Below are positions 1-9,369 of a stretch of DNA of 64,000 nt, in pieces (position 1 is the first letter of the stretch; the number at the start of each line of letters is the position of its first letter). This DNA is from Ruminococcus sp. Marseille-P6503 (GTDB lineage Bacteria > Bacillota > Clostridia > Oscillospirales > Ruminococcaceae), in assembly GCF_900604945.1 (NCBI RefSeq), contig NZ_UWPB01000001.1, positions 310,001 through 374,000 on the forward strand. The letters are read 5' to 3'. The position numbers and the translations under genes were made by a program. The notes below the pieces were generated by a model, which ran no database searches, was not told the origin of the DNA, and worked only from the letters and a program-made list of their open reading frames with translations.

Positions 1-474
1 ATGCAGCTTGTTTTTTTCAAGCCATCGGGCAAGCTCGTCGATTCCCAATCCTTCCGCCTTTTTCTCGCAGGCTTTATAAAGCAGCAGACCCTCGCCGGTT
101 GAGGCGCATAGACTGTCAACGCAGATTATTTTAGCGTCGGGGTATTTTTCAAGGACATCGTCCCTCGCAATGCAGGAGCTGTTAAAGCTTCCGCTGAGTC
201 CCGAGGAAAATCCGAGATACAGAACATCATAACCGTCTTTTACAGCGGCTTCAAATTCATTTCTGTAAACCTCGGGCGGAATCTGAGCGGTTTTGGTAGA
301 GCTTCCGTTTCTCATTCTGTTATAGAAGTCCTTGAAAGGCAGCTCGCCGTCCTTATATGATTTACCGTCTATTTCAAAATTAAGCCTGAAAATTTCAACC
401 TTAAACTGTTTTATATATTCCTCCGGCAGATCGCAGGTTGAATCGCAGCAGATTTTATATTCTCTCTCAGTCAT
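1..474 (-). CDS. DegV family protein (FakB-like), partial, cut by window edge
   Basis: The frame opens at ATG 474 on the minus strand and runs off the left edge after 158 codons, so only the N-terminal half is visible. The protein begins MTEREYKICCDSTCDLPEEY; CDSTCDLP at residues 10-17 is the DegV signature, and a later GFSSGLSGSF stretch fits the lipid-binding fold. DegV/FakB proteins bind a fatty acid and present it to the kinase FakA; a FakA-type DAK2 protein lies at 14.3-15.9 kb here. An AAAGGGC-like site precedes the ATG. Family assignment is firm; the FakB role is inference. Full length is usually about 280 residues. Confidence 0.85.
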   Translation of the reverse strand, partial: MTEREYKICCDSTCDLPEEYIKQFKVEIFRLNFEIDGKSYKDGELPFKDFYNRMRNGSSTKTAQIPPEVYRNEFEAAVKDGYDVLYLGFSSGLSGSFNSSCIARDDVLEKYPDAKIICVDSLCASTGEGLLLYKACEKKAEGLGIDELARWLEKNKLH

Positions 475-536
475 AACAACGCCCTTTACACAGCTTACCG
501 ACTGTGCCGGACTGCCCTCCGTTCCTTTTTCGGCTG

Positions 537-563
537 CCGGATTTTTAAGAAGCAAAAATCCGG
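537..563. other. perfect 10-bp stem-loop upstream of degV
   Basis: CCGGATTTTT at 537-546 pairs exactly with AAAAATCCGG at 554-563 around a 7-nt loop. It lies in the leader of the DegV gene on the minus strand. It has no clean T-run outside the stem, so it may be a leader structure or a weak terminator. About 4 nt further right, the TAATACCGCACAAT at 567-580 resembles the ends of the MITE-like element at 26.5 kb. Confidence 0.4.
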
Positions 564-742
564 AGTAATACCGCACAATTATTATACGGGATTGTCCTGG
601 CTTTTATTCTGCTTCTGTTTCAAGCTGGTATTCGCAAATACCGAAGCAGCCGTTTATTATGAAAATATTATAACACAGTGAACTGTGAATGTTCAATGAT
701 TTTTTGACATTTGTCGCAAAATTATTGTAAATAATTTTTAAA

Positions 743-3124
743 TTAAACCGTCTGATTAACAGCGTGTTCCTTTACGGCAAACTTTCCGTCGCAGATAACA
801 ACGGAAAAGCATGAAGATTTACAGGCTCCGTTTACTATCAGATCGCTGACGAGATTTTCTATTTCTGAGCATACTATTCTTCTTACCTCGCGCGCTCCGG
901 AGGATTTTCCTTCGCTTTGCCGTGCGATCTCCTTAGGTATATCGTCTTCGTATTCAAAGCCGTATCCAAGTCTTTTCAGCCGCTTTTTAAGACTGTCCAG
1001 TTCAGTTAAAGCGATCTCGCAGAGCTGAGTTCTGCCGAGGCGGTTAAATACTATCGTTTCGTCGATCCTTCCCAGCAGCTCAGGAGAAAGAAATTTTTTC
1101 AGTTCTGCCGTCAGTTCTTTTTTCATGCTTTCATAATCGTCTGTATCGGAAATTCCGTCGGCAAAGCCAAGCTGCTTCTTTTCCTTCAGCTTTTTCACGC
1201 CTATATTTGAGGTCATTATTATAATAACGTTTGAAAATGATACCTTCCGTCCTGACGAATCGGTGAGAAAACCGTCCTCGGTAATTTGCAGCAGCAGGTT
1301 GAATACCTCGGGGTGAGCCTTTTCTATTTCGTCAAGCAGAAGCACCGAATAGGGCTTTTTTCTTACTGCCTCGGTAAGCTGTCCTCCGTTTTCAAAGCCG
1401 ACGTAGCCGGGAGGCGCGCCTATAAGCTTTGAAACGTTATGACGTTCCATATATTCGGACATATCTATTCTTATAAGGGCGTCGTCGCGGTGAAAAAGCG
1501 CTTTGGCAAGGGATTTTGCCAGCTGGCTTTTCCCTACGCCGCTTGTACCCATAAAGATAAAGCTGCCCATAGGTCTGCCGTCGTCTTTAAGTCCGGAGCG
1601 GCAGCGCCTGATCGCGGCGCAGAGCCTTTCTACTGCCTGGTCCTGACCGGTAACGTCCTTTTTTAGCAGCTGCTCAAGATTTTTCAGCAGCTGAGATTCC
1701 TCCTCAGTCAGAGCGGAGCAGGGAATTCCGGTCTGTCTGGAAACGACTTTTTCTACATCGTATCTGGTAAGCTCTGTTTTTTTCTCGTTTCCGTTTCCCG
1801 TAATTGCATTGAGATAATCCTCGCGTGAGATCTTACCGATCACATAGTCGTTGAATATTTCGGATATGCTGCGCTTGCCGCAGCTTTCCGCCGAAGCGTT
1901 GATTCTGGCGCAGGCGCAGGCTTCGTCAAGAATGTCGATCGCCTTGTCGGGGAAAAAGCGGTCGGTAACATAGCGCTTTGCAAGGCTTACGATATGTCTT
2001 ATAACGTCCTCAGAAACGGATACCTTGTGATGCTCTTCATATTTTCCGCATATTCCCTGAAGTATCTCAACGGTTTTTTCAGAAGATGGTTCCTCTATCT
2101 TGACTGTCTGAAAACGACGGTCCATCGCGCTGTCCTTTTCGATATTTTTCCTATATTCCTCAAAGGTGGTAGCGCCTATAATCTGAAGCTTTCCTCTCGC
2201 AAGCTGAGGCTTCAGGATATTTGCCGCATCTATTGCGCCCTCGGCGGCTCCGGCTCCCATAATATTGTGTATCTCGTCAATAAACAGGATAACGTTTCCT
2301 GCCGATTCCGCTTCGTCCATGCAGTTTTTCAGCCGCTCCTCAAAATCTCCGCGGTATTTGGCTCCTGCCAGCAGCAGGGTAAGATCCAGAGCAAAAATTC
2401 TTTTTTTGGACAGCGCTGAGGGAACCTCGCCCAGCATTACCTTTGCCGCAAGCCCTTCTACGACCGCGGTTTTTCCTACTCCCGCCTCGCCTATAAGACA
2501 AGGATTATTTTTGGTGCGGCGGCATAGTATTTCCATTATCCGCTGAGTTTCCTTTTCTCTGGCTATGACCGGGTCAAACTGTTCGCACGCGGCTTTTCTG
2601 GTAAGCTCCCGCCCGTACCTTTCAAGATTTTTAAGCCTAACATAGTTCTGTTCCATAAAAACAGTCCTGTCGTTTCCAGCGGAGGTGCAGTCGGCATACA
2701 TACGGGTAAGGTTGCAGTCAAGCTCACGCAGTATTTCGGCGGCACAGGCGTTGGACTGTCTGAGAATAAGCGCCAGAATGTATTCGGAGCCGGTTTGCTT
2801 TGCGCCGAAGCTTTCGCTCAGATTGCAGGCGCCTTTTAATATAGTAAGCGCGGTAGGAGTAAAATCGTTCTGAGTAAGGCGGCAGGGCGTACCTCTGCCA
2901 ATCATTCTGAGCATTTGCTTTTCTACCGCCTCGGTCGTAACGGAATGCTTGATAAGAACGGCGCAGGCGGTAGAAGCGCCCTCCTCCATTATTGAAAGCA
3001 GAATATGCTCCGAGCCTATATAGGTGTGCCCCCACTTTCCGGCGCATACGACTGCGCCGCGGATAATATCCCGTCCTTTTTTTGTAAACCTGTCAATTTC
3101 AAAGCTGTGATTGCCAGCAGACAA
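743..3124 (-). CDS. clpC: ClpC-type AAA+ protease ATPase subunit
   Basis: Hsp100 unfoldase that feeds proteins to ClpP in the cytoplasm. The N-domain contains two Clp_N repeats (GSEHILLSIM and GSEYILALIL). D1 has Walker A GEAGVGKT near residue 212 and Walker B LFIDEIHNI; D2 has GTSGVGKS and LLLDEIEKAHPE. The open frame extends upstream to 3214 (823 aa), but the in-frame ATGs at 3181 and 3169 lack a ribosome site. I chose TTG 3124, which follows GAAAGGG and gives an N-terminus like that of known ClpC; this start is uncertain. The linker between D1 and D2 is short, so the coiled-coil M domain is reduced. No ctsR, mcsA or mcsB lies beside it, unlike Bacillus. Confidence 0.9.
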   Translation of the reverse strand: MSAGNHSFEIDRFTKKGRDIIRGAVVCAGKWGHTYIGSEHILLSIMEEGASTACAVLIKHSVTTEAVEKQMLRMIGRGTPCRLTQNDFTPTALTILKGACNLSESFGAKQTGSEYILALILRQSNACAAEILRELDCNLTRMYADCTSAGNDRTVFMEQNYVRLKNLERYGRELTRKAACEQFDPVIAREKETQRIMEILCRRTKNNPCLIGEAGVGKTAVVEGLAAKVMLGEVPSALSKKRIFALDLTLLLAGAKYRGDFEERLKNCMDEAESAGNVILFIDEIHNIMGAGAAEGAIDAANILKPQLARGKLQIIGATTFEEYRKNIEKDSAMDRRFQTVKIEEPSSEKTVEILQGICGKYEEHHKVSVSEDVIRHIVSLAKRYVTDRFFPDKAIDILDEACACARINASAESCGKRSISEIFNDYVIGKISREDYLNAITGNGNEKKTELTRYDVEKVVSRQTGIPCSALTEEESQLLKNLEQLLKKDVTGQDQAVERLCAAIRRCRSGLKDDGRPMGSFIFMGTSGVGKSQLAKSLAKALFHRDDALIRIDMSEYMERHNVSKLIGAPPGYVGFENGGQLTEAVRKKPYSVLLLDEIEKAHPEVFNLLLQITEDGFLTDSSGRKVSFSNVIIIMTSNIGVKKLKEKKQLGFADGISDTDDYESMKKELTAELKKFLSPELLGRIDETIVFNRLGRTQLCEIALTELDSLKKRLKRLGYGFEYEDDIPKEIARQSEGKSSGAREVRRIVCSEIENLVSDLIVNGACKSSCFSVVICDGKFAVKEHAVNQTV

Positions 3125-3444
3125 AAAAATCACCCTTTCGTTATAGGCAGCCCTGACATGAGTTACCATTATAGTAAGCATTGACGCTTTTCGGATTTTT
3201 AGACATTCGGTCAATAAATTTCAGCAGCGTATATAGTGCGGCACAGACCTTGAAAACCGGTATGTCTTTAATATCCGAGTCTTTGCAAACCGCTAATATT
3301 ATCTTATGCGCAGGACAAATTCAGCTTTCCCAAAATTTTTGTAACACAATTCTGCCGGCTTCATAAACTGTAATATAAAGCAAAGGCAAACGGCGAAACG
3401 CTTGTTGCCGCTTTATAAAATACACAGAAAAAGGAGAATGTTTT

Positions 3445-3579
3445 ATGAACGGTTGTGGATTTGGCGGATGCTGGTGGATTATTATCCTTATCCTTATAAT
3501 CGCTTGCTGCTGCGGCAACGGCTGCGGACTCAGCGATAACGGCTGCGGCTGCAACGGCTGCGGAGGCTGCGGCTGCTGA
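3445..3579 (+). CDS. 44-aa Cys/Gly-rich single-span membrane miniprotein
   Basis: ATG 3445 follows an AAGGAG site (3431-3436) at good spacing and the frame ends at TGA 3577, just before a strong terminator. The 44 residues have three parts: a short Gly/Cys head (MNGCGFGGC), one hydrophobic span (WWIIILILIIA), and a tail of repeated Cys-Gly and Asn-Gly-Cys units. Twelve of the 44 residues are Cys. The layout of Gly head, one helix and short tail recalls YjcZ-type spore-associated miniproteins, but those lack the Cys run, so I do not assign the family. A metal-binding or disulfide-linked envelope role is only a guess. It forms its own transcription unit. Confidence 0.7.
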   Translation: MNGCGFGGCWWIIILILIIACCCGNGCGLSDNGCGCNGCGGCGC

Positions 3580-3596
3580 TTATCTGGCATAATACG

Positions 3597-3626
3597 AAAG
3601 AGGTCGCTGTAAAAGCGGCCTCTTTT
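3597..3626 (+). terminator. rho-independent terminator of the Cys-rich miniprotein
   Basis: AAAGAGGTCGCT pairs with AGCGGCCTCTTTT around a short loop and ends in a T-run. It lies 18 bp after the stop codon of the 44-aa gene. Confidence 0.8.
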
Positions 3627-3961
3627 GCTGTTGTTATGCGAAGATAATTTTCTCGTTCACAATCGCCATTGCACACGCCCGTATGTTGTTGAGCCGTCCA
3701 ACCAATTTTAAGGTTCTTCCTTTATATGTTCCGTGATACCCCCTTCGGCTGCTTCATCTGTTATATGAGCCTTTCAAAGCGTTTCTGATCTTGCATTTGC
3801 TTTTATAAGCAGTCAGAGAAAGAGTAAACTTTTGCGTAACGGTATAAAGGGATAAGGCGGACGCATGGCGATAAGTTCTTTGTTATCAAGGCTTTCTGAG
3901 GATTTTATTAAAACGCTGTAACCTCCGTTAAGAGGGGCTTTTCGTATTGGCGTATGCAAGG
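3627..3961. other. gene-free stretch
   Basis: No frame here has both a ribosome site and a family signal. A weak CCTC-CGTTAA-GAGG hairpin at 3931-3944 sits downstream of the permease gene, which ends at 3962 on the minus strand. I see nothing else. Confidence 0.5.
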
Positions 3962-6928
3962 TTAATCCTCGCCGAGCTTAAGAGCCTGTGAAATTTTTAT
4001 CTTTGAGATAAGCCGGCCAAGAACCGCAAAGCCTGTCAGCAGCATTACAGCGATAACGGCATAAAGCTTTAGGTAATCGCTTCGCAGAGGTATAACGGCG
4101 AAGCCGGGAACCTGTTCCGAAGCGTCGTAAAGCGACTGGAACAGCGGAACGAACAGGTCGCTTGCAGCGCCGCCGATAAATATAGCCGTAAAGATCGAAA
4201 CGCCTGAAACAAGAAGCTGCTCGTAAATTATCATTGCGATCACTCCGCCGTAGCTCATACCCATAGCCCTGAGTATTCCGAACTGGAGAGTGCGGCTTTT
4301 TATGGAAAGGATCCAGTATATTAAGAAGCCGATAATGCACATGATCATAATTATGATAAATCCAAGGGTAAGCGCGCCGTTCATTCCCTGAAGCATGGGA
4401 TCGGTCTTTTCGCTTATTATCTCCTGACTTTTTACGTTGAGCATTGTGGGATCAATGTCGCTGTTTTCTATGGAATCGTAGAATTCCTCAGTTGTCGTAC
4501 CGTCGTCAAGGTCTATCCAGACCTGATACGGCTCAACCGTCGTCTGAACTCTTACATAATCGAAATTCATTATTGCAAAATCCTTGTAATTTCCGCTTTC
4601 ATCGGTTTCGTAAGGATTCATTGCCGGCCAGTAATCAACGAAAGCAAGTATTGTGGTTTCAAATTCCTCGTTTGCTCCCCATGAGCAGTTTACCGTATCT
4701 CCCAGCTCAAGTCCGTATTTGTCCCTGAAGGACGAGGAAAGTATGACGCCTGCGTTGTATTCGCTAAGAGCGTTGAGATATTCGTTGATATGCACCGGAA
4801 GAAGTCTGTCTTCAAACCAGCATACCTTGGAAAATTCGCTTGGGATAACAGTCATGAGCTTTACGCTGTCGGAGTGATCGCTGGTTCTGCTTGCCGACTG
4901 GTAGTCCTGCATAAAATCTTCCGGATTTCTTTCGTCGTCATTTTCAGACGAGCTTTTGCTGACCTTCATTTTGCCGCTCTGAATAGTAACTTCGTCTTTT
5001 ATGAATACTTTTGTGGCGGAGTTTACCCCCGCAAGATTTTCAAAGCGTTCAAAAACCGGCTCTATATACTGAATTATCTCATCGCTTCCGTCATCGGATT
5101 CCTCCTCGGTTTCCTCAGCAGTAGTAATGTTTCCGGAAGCCGACTGTGGCTGTGAAGCGGCAGCGGTGGTTTTGCTGCTTTCCCATTCCTCTGCCATTGT
5201 TACGTCCGCGCCGATCGAATAGGATACTCTCTCCTCGGCGTTTCTGTTGAGCGCTCTTGCGGTATTGGCGAAGAAAACGCCCAAGGAAACCGTAAGTATG
5301 AGGAATATCATAAGAAAGCGTTCCCTGCCGTTGGCGCATCTTCCTATATTGCTGAGGGAAACATACGCGGACGGCGACCAGAAGCGTTTTCCTATTCTGG
5401 CAACAAGTCTTATCAGCGCGGGGTATATCCTAATAAAGAACAGACCAAGCCCCAGAATAAAGGCGGTAGACGCTATGAACATAAGAGGGTTCACCGTAGC
5501 TGTGGTATCGGTAAGGCCTTCGGAAATCAGCTTTTCCTGTTGGTCGTTGTAAAAATACAGCCAGGCTATCGAACCTCCGGCAAGTATAAAATCAAGACAC
5601 AGCTTTTCCCAGAGAGGAAATTTCTTCTTTTTTGCCTTTGACTGCTTATGCTCAACAATAGTGGTTTTGGTTGCGGGAACTATAGGAACCATCGTCGTTA
5701 CAAAGAATACTATCACGGCTATGCCGGCATAGAGAAAAGCGTCCTTTGTCATTGAAATGGGCAGAGATTTTCTGTTTACGAATTCAAGGAACCCGTTAGA
5801 GGCTCCGAGGATTCTGCAAAGTCCCATTCCCGCAAACGGTCCGGTGACCGCCGTTATTACGCCGAGAAACAGCGATTCCATCGCGTATATGAGCATGATC
5901 TGAAATCTGCTTGCGCCCCTGCTTTTGAATACCGCTATCTCGTTCTTTTCCTGTTCAACGTTGAGCTGCGAAACCATAAACAGATATACCAGTATCATCA
6001 TGATGACCGGGATCTGAAGCAGCCAGAGAATCAGGCGAAGCCTTGAAGCTCTTTCTCCGTAGTCTTCCAGAATCGAAGCGGCGGGCAGATTGAAGGTGAT
6101 ATTGTTATCGCTGTATACAAGCGCCTGAGCGTCGGTTTTTTCAAGCATAGAGGACATATTGTTCATATTCATATGCTGATAGTCCATGGCATAGCGCTGG
6201 GCGAAGGCGTTGATACTGACCGCTCCCGTATCAAGGACGCTGCCGTAAAGCAGGTCGTAATCCATAAACATAGTGTTGAGATATTCGCTGTCAAGCCCCT
6301 CGGCCCAGTAAGAATCGTTTTCATCGGCAACGTCAAAGGTTCCGACGATTTCAATTTTAATCGAGGCAGACTGATCGAAAACGTTGGCTATTTCATAAAC
6401 AGTTCCGGTAACAAGACCCGAAACCTTAAGCGCGCGCTCAGTGGTAATTACCTCGTAAACTCCGTCGCCGCGCTGACCGCTTTCGTACATTCTGCCGGAG
6501 GTAAGCGATACATGGTCTTCGATTCCGGTCATTGCGCCTAAGGTCAGGCGGGAAGCGGATTCGCCCGGAGCGACGTCGATCGTAGTGACGTAAAGATATT
6601 CGTCGGCTATGTATTTTTTCTCGGTAAGGGCAGGGCAGTCAAGATCGTCGTACGAATCGGTGACAAGCTCGGACACGCTGTCTATCTCTTTTCGCTGTTC
6701 TTCCGCCGATATATCCAGCGTAACCGAATAGGACGTATTGTAAGCTCCGGGATATATGTCGTTTTCAAGCTGGAACGCTTCCATATCCTTTACCAGCATA
6801 CGCTGCAGAGAAGCGTTCATGTATATAGGAATGGTGCTCATCATAGCGCTTGCCATAATGAATCCTATCAGCAGGCACAGCACCATCCATTTAGTGTTCC
6901 GCATTTTGCGGAAAAGCAAAGTAAGCAT
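3962..6928 (-). CDS. FtsX/MacB-type ABC transporter permease, 988 aa
   Basis: Large membrane protein of the ABC3 permease superfamily. One N-terminal helix (about 13-35) is followed by a roughly 260-residue extracytoplasmic domain. Then come helices near 300, 350, 400, 450, 480 and 535, a second large outside domain rich in Ser and acidic residues (about 565-865), and three C-terminal helices. This is the double FtsX architecture of fused MacB-like permeases. GAAAGGAT precedes ATG 6928. It lies 37 bp after the membrane-fusion lipoprotein gene and is surely in one operon with it. No ATPase gene is adjacent. The substrate is unknown; peptide or lipid export is the usual role. Confidence 0.85.
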   Translation of the reverse strand: MLTLLFRKMRNTKWMVLCLLIGFIMASAMMSTIPIYMNASLQRMLVKDMEAFQLENDIYPGAYNTSYSVTLDISAEEQRKEIDSVSELVTDSYDDLDCPALTEKKYIADEYLYVTTIDVAPGESASRLTLGAMTGIEDHVSLTSGRMYESGQRGDGVYEVITTERALKVSGLVTGTVYEIANVFDQSASIKIEIVGTFDVADENDSYWAEGLDSEYLNTMFMDYDLLYGSVLDTGAVSINAFAQRYAMDYQHMNMNNMSSMLEKTDAQALVYSDNNITFNLPAASILEDYGERASRLRLILWLLQIPVIMMILVYLFMVSQLNVEQEKNEIAVFKSRGASRFQIMLIYAMESLFLGVITAVTGPFAGMGLCRILGASNGFLEFVNRKSLPISMTKDAFLYAGIAVIVFFVTTMVPIVPATKTTIVEHKQSKAKKKKFPLWEKLCLDFILAGGSIAWLYFYNDQQEKLISEGLTDTTATVNPLMFIASTAFILGLGLFFIRIYPALIRLVARIGKRFWSPSAYVSLSNIGRCANGRERFLMIFLILTVSLGVFFANTARALNRNAEERVSYSIGADVTMAEEWESSKTTAAASQPQSASGNITTAEETEEESDDGSDEIIQYIEPVFERFENLAGVNSATKVFIKDEVTIQSGKMKVSKSSSENDDERNPEDFMQDYQSASRTSDHSDSVKLMTVIPSEFSKVCWFEDRLLPVHINEYLNALSEYNAGVILSSSFRDKYGLELGDTVNCSWGANEEFETTILAFVDYWPAMNPYETDESGNYKDFAIMNFDYVRVQTTVEPYQVWIDLDDGTTTEEFYDSIENSDIDPTMLNVKSQEIISEKTDPMLQGMNGALTLGFIIIMIMCIIGFLIYWILSIKSRTLQFGILRAMGMSYGGVIAMIIYEQLLVSGVSIFTAIFIGGAASDLFVPLFQSLYDASEQVPGFAVIPLRSDYLKLYAVIAVMLLTGFAVLGRLISKIKISQALKLGED

Positions 6929-6965
6929 CTGTCGTTAATCCTTTCAATAAACTGCTTGTGAAAGC

Positions 6966-8018
6966 TTATCTGAGAACAAGCTCGTCGCCTTCGCTGAGTC
7001 CTGATATTATTTCGGTCTGCGAACCTGTTTCCAGTCCCGTTTCAACCTTTACGGCGGTCTTTTCGCCGTCTTTAAGGACATATACCACCTGTTCTCCGTC
7101 AACAGTTTTTATAAGGTTATTTGATATTACTATTGCGTCCTGAACGCTGTCCTGAATAAGGATACAGTCGGCAAGCTGACCTACCGAATCTGTCGGAATT
7201 TCGTCGGTAAATCTGACGTAGACGGTTTCCGCTTCAAATGCGATGCCTGTATCGTCAAGCTTGTCGTGGCTCTGCGCCTGTTCAGCCTGATAGTCGGCAA
7301 GCTCGTCAGGCGTCATAAAAACTTCGCCCTTATAGTAATTTTCGTCGATCCTGATCTTAACCTCAGTACCCATTTTATATACTCTTGAATCGGTAGGCTT
7401 AATCGCTATGTAAAGCTCCGAGGTATCAATAATTGTGGCGATAGTCTGTCCCGTGTTTACGCTGTCGCCAACCCTCACATCGGCAAGAGAGTAAACTGTT
7501 CCGTCTACCGGAGTCTTGAGAGTAGCGGCGTCCTTCTGATCGTAAAGCTTTTGAAGCTCGTGGTTGAGCAGCTCCACGTCCACATACGCCTTGTCTATTT
7601 CAGACTGTGTTCCGCCGCTTTCATAAATAACGTCAACGTTAAGCTGAGCTCTTTTGAGGTAAAGCTCTTTTTCCGCGATCTGATAATCAAGCTCCTGAGT
7701 ATCCAATTCGCATATCGGATCTCCGCTCTTTACCGTATCGCCTGCATGAACATGAAACGCGCTTATCGTTCCGCCCTGCTTTTCATAGACAAGGTTATAC
7801 TGCTTTTCGGCAGTAACAGTGCCGGAATTTACGACCTTTTTTTCGAGGTCCTTTTTCTGGGCGGTTACCGTTGTGTATTTTACCTCGCTTGCCTTGACGG
7901 TAGGCGCCGGAAGAACCTCCTCCTCGTCCGGAAGCAGATAGCAGCCGGCGGTAAGACAGGCTATTGCCGCAGCCAGAGCGGAACAGGTTATTGATTTGTA
8001 TATTTTTGCAATTCTCAT
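6966..8018 (-). CDS. HlyD/MacA-type periplasmic-adaptor-like lipoprotein
   Basis: 350 aa. The signal peptide ends in LTAG-Cys26, a lipobox. The chain has biotinyl-lipoyl-like halves around a helical hairpin: KQYNLVYEKQGGTISAFHVH with DTVKSGDPICELD on one side, and TPVDGTVYSLADVRVGDSVN on the other. A beta-barrel and a C-terminal region (VVYVLKDGEKTAVKVETGLE) typical of MacA-like adaptors follow. In Gram-positives such adaptors sit on the outer face of the membrane and pair with FtsX-type permeases, here the next gene. AAGGAGC precedes the ATG by 8 nt. The partner ATPase must be encoded elsewhere. Confidence 0.85.
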   Translation of the reverse strand: MRIAKIYKSITCSALAAAIACLTAGCYLLPDEEEVLPAPTVKASEVKYTTVTAQKKDLEKKVVNSGTVTAEKQYNLVYEKQGGTISAFHVHAGDTVKSGDPICELDTQELDYQIAEKELYLKRAQLNVDVIYESGGTQSEIDKAYVDVELLNHELQKLYDQKDAATLKTPVDGTVYSLADVRVGDSVNTGQTIATIIDTSELYIAIKPTDSRVYKMGTEVKIRIDENYYKGEVFMTPDELADYQAEQAQSHDKLDDTGIAFEAETVYVRFTDEIPTDSVGQLADCILIQDSVQDAIVISNNLIKTVDGEQVVYVLKDGEKTAVKVETGLETGSQTEIISGLSEGDELVLR

Positions 8019-8034
8019 AATTATGCTCCTTAAA

Positions 8035-8063
8035 ATTATACACTTATTTTCTTATTATATCAA
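8035..8063 (-). promoter_or_regulatory. putative sigma-A promoter for adaptor-permease operon
   Basis: On the minus strand TTGATA (8063-8058), a 17-bp spacer and TATAAT (8040-8035) lie directly upstream of the adaptor gene. The implied mRNA leader is very short, about 10-15 nt, so a start further upstream is possible. Confidence 0.45.
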
Positions 8064-8285
8064 AATACTTTGTCTTTTTCTATATGTGAATATACAAATT
8101 TTCGGTGTATTTTCTGTGACTATTGCCTATATTACGGCTTTGTTTTAAGGTATAGAATTTATATACTCTTTAAGTGTAGTATATAAAAGAGCATAAAGAT
8201 GAACTGATATTTAAATTAATAGGTTATTTCGCTTAAAACGAAAACGTTATTTTCATATAAAATAAATAATTTTGTGAAAAAACTA

Positions 8286-8314
8286 TTGCGCTTTGAGAAA
8301 ATATATGCTATAAT
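8286..8314 (+). promoter_or_regulatory. putative promoter (TTGCGC-17-TGCTATAAT)
   Basis: An extended -10 (TG-C-TATAAT, hexamer 8309-8314) lies 17 bp after TTGCGC (8286-8291). It would serve the fragment at 8333 and the SUKH gene at 8491. Confidence 0.5.
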
Positions 8315-8332
8315 GTGTATAACATTAGTATT

Positions 8333-8440
8333 ATGTTATTTGATTTGGACAATTCGGTTGGAGATTTAGCGGATATGCCTTGTGGTTACTATGCGACAAG
8401 AGAAACACAAAAAGATAATTGGGTGATTACAAGGCGTTAA
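8333..8440 (+). pseudogene. 35-codon frame, possible tail of a toxin gene
   Basis: An ATG at 8333 opens 35 codons ending ETQKDNWVITRR and then TAA. There is no ribosome binding site. The position, immediately before a SUKH-type immunity-like gene and in equally AT-rich DNA, suggests the C-terminal remnant of a polymorphic toxin. This is inference; I do not recognise the family. Confidence 0.3.
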
Positions 8441-8490
8441 ATTTTGACTATATTTTTCATAGTATTCAAATTATATGTAAGGAAACAGAT

Positions 8491-9348
8491 ATGGAAGGAA
8501 ACAGCAATAATTTGTTTGAAAGATTGTTTGAATTTATTGAAATGTATGATACTGACTGGAAAAATAGAATCAAGCCAGCATCAGAAAATGCTATTAACCA
8601 GTTAGTAGAAATTTCAGAAATAATTAAACATAATGTAGACATACCTGCAATCTATCGAATGTTTTTAAAAAAAATGGGAGAAAATGACGGGGGATTGTTG
8701 TCAGAAGTATTGTTGGGAAAAACTCAAATATACGACATAATAGAACTTCTGGAGGATTACCATAAATATGAACCTGATTATTTTGAAAACTTAATATTTC
8801 CCTTTTGCATACAAGAAACAGGGGTAGAGCTTTCTTTTGATTTAAGTTCTAATAATCAGGAAAGTGTTTGGATTACAGAAGGTAGTGAGATTTTCAGAAA
8901 AGCTTCAGAAAATTTTGAAAAACTTTTGTTTCAGTGTGCATTTAAAAAGTTTGTCTATTTTAATGTAAGGATAAGTTATGGGGCGTCTAAAAATGTATTA
9001 GAAGAGACAATGGAGAAAGCGCGTATATCTAATATTTTTGAAGAGCTAAATAGAATAATAAAAAAATATGGCATTATAAAGGCGTGGTTTAGTGATTTTG
9101 AACATTACATTGGGATAGGAAGTAATATTGCATTTTATATGGAATATCATAATGGAGTGGTTGGAGAAATAAGTGGGAGAAATCATACAGAAGTAAATAA
9201 TTTGTTGACTGACATTATAAATATTACGGGTGCTAGGTGTATAAGTATGAAAGAGGATAACGGTAAGCCTGCAGCAGGAGATTCTGCCAGAATATTAGGG
9301 GTAAGACCGGATATCAATATACCTGTGGACGTCAATGAAATGCTATAG
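8491..9348 (+). CDS. SMI1/KNR4 (SUKH)-type protein, possible immunity protein
   Basis: 285 aa from ATG 8491, chosen because TAAGGA lies 8 nt upstream; a longer frame opens at TTG 8419 without a site. The block from NQLVEISEIIKHNVDIPAIY through FLKKMGENDGGLL, followed by an Ile/Glu-rich stretch and LSSNNQESVWI, has the SUKH order: N-terminal helix, 'lP..y..fl...G', then a strand-rich core. SUKH proteins often neutralise nuclease or other polymorphic toxins. The gene is much more AT-rich than its neighbours, suggesting transfer. The C-terminal 110 residues are unlike the core SUKH and I do not recognise them. It lies 21 bp before the LRR gene. Confidence 0.6.
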   Translation: MEGNSNNLFERLFEFIEMYDTDWKNRIKPASENAINQLVEISEIIKHNVDIPAIYRMFLKKMGENDGGLLSEVLLGKTQIYDIIELLEDYHKYEPDYFENLIFPFCIQETGVELSFDLSSNNQESVWITEGSEIFRKASENFEKLLFQCAFKKFVYFNVRISYGASKNVLEETMEKARISNIFEELNRIIKKYGIIKAWFSDFEHYIGIGSNIAFYMEYHNGVVGEISGRNHTEVNNLLTDIINITGARCISMKEDNGKPAAGDSARILGVRPDINIPVDVNEML

Positions 9349-9369
9349 CCCAATATAGGAGGAATAGAA

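Noticed and set aside
3321-3590. 89-codon Gln/Pro-rich frame on the minus strand
   Set aside because: It is the antisense of the Cys/Gly-rich gene; its odd composition comes from the GGCTGC repeats. No ribosome site.
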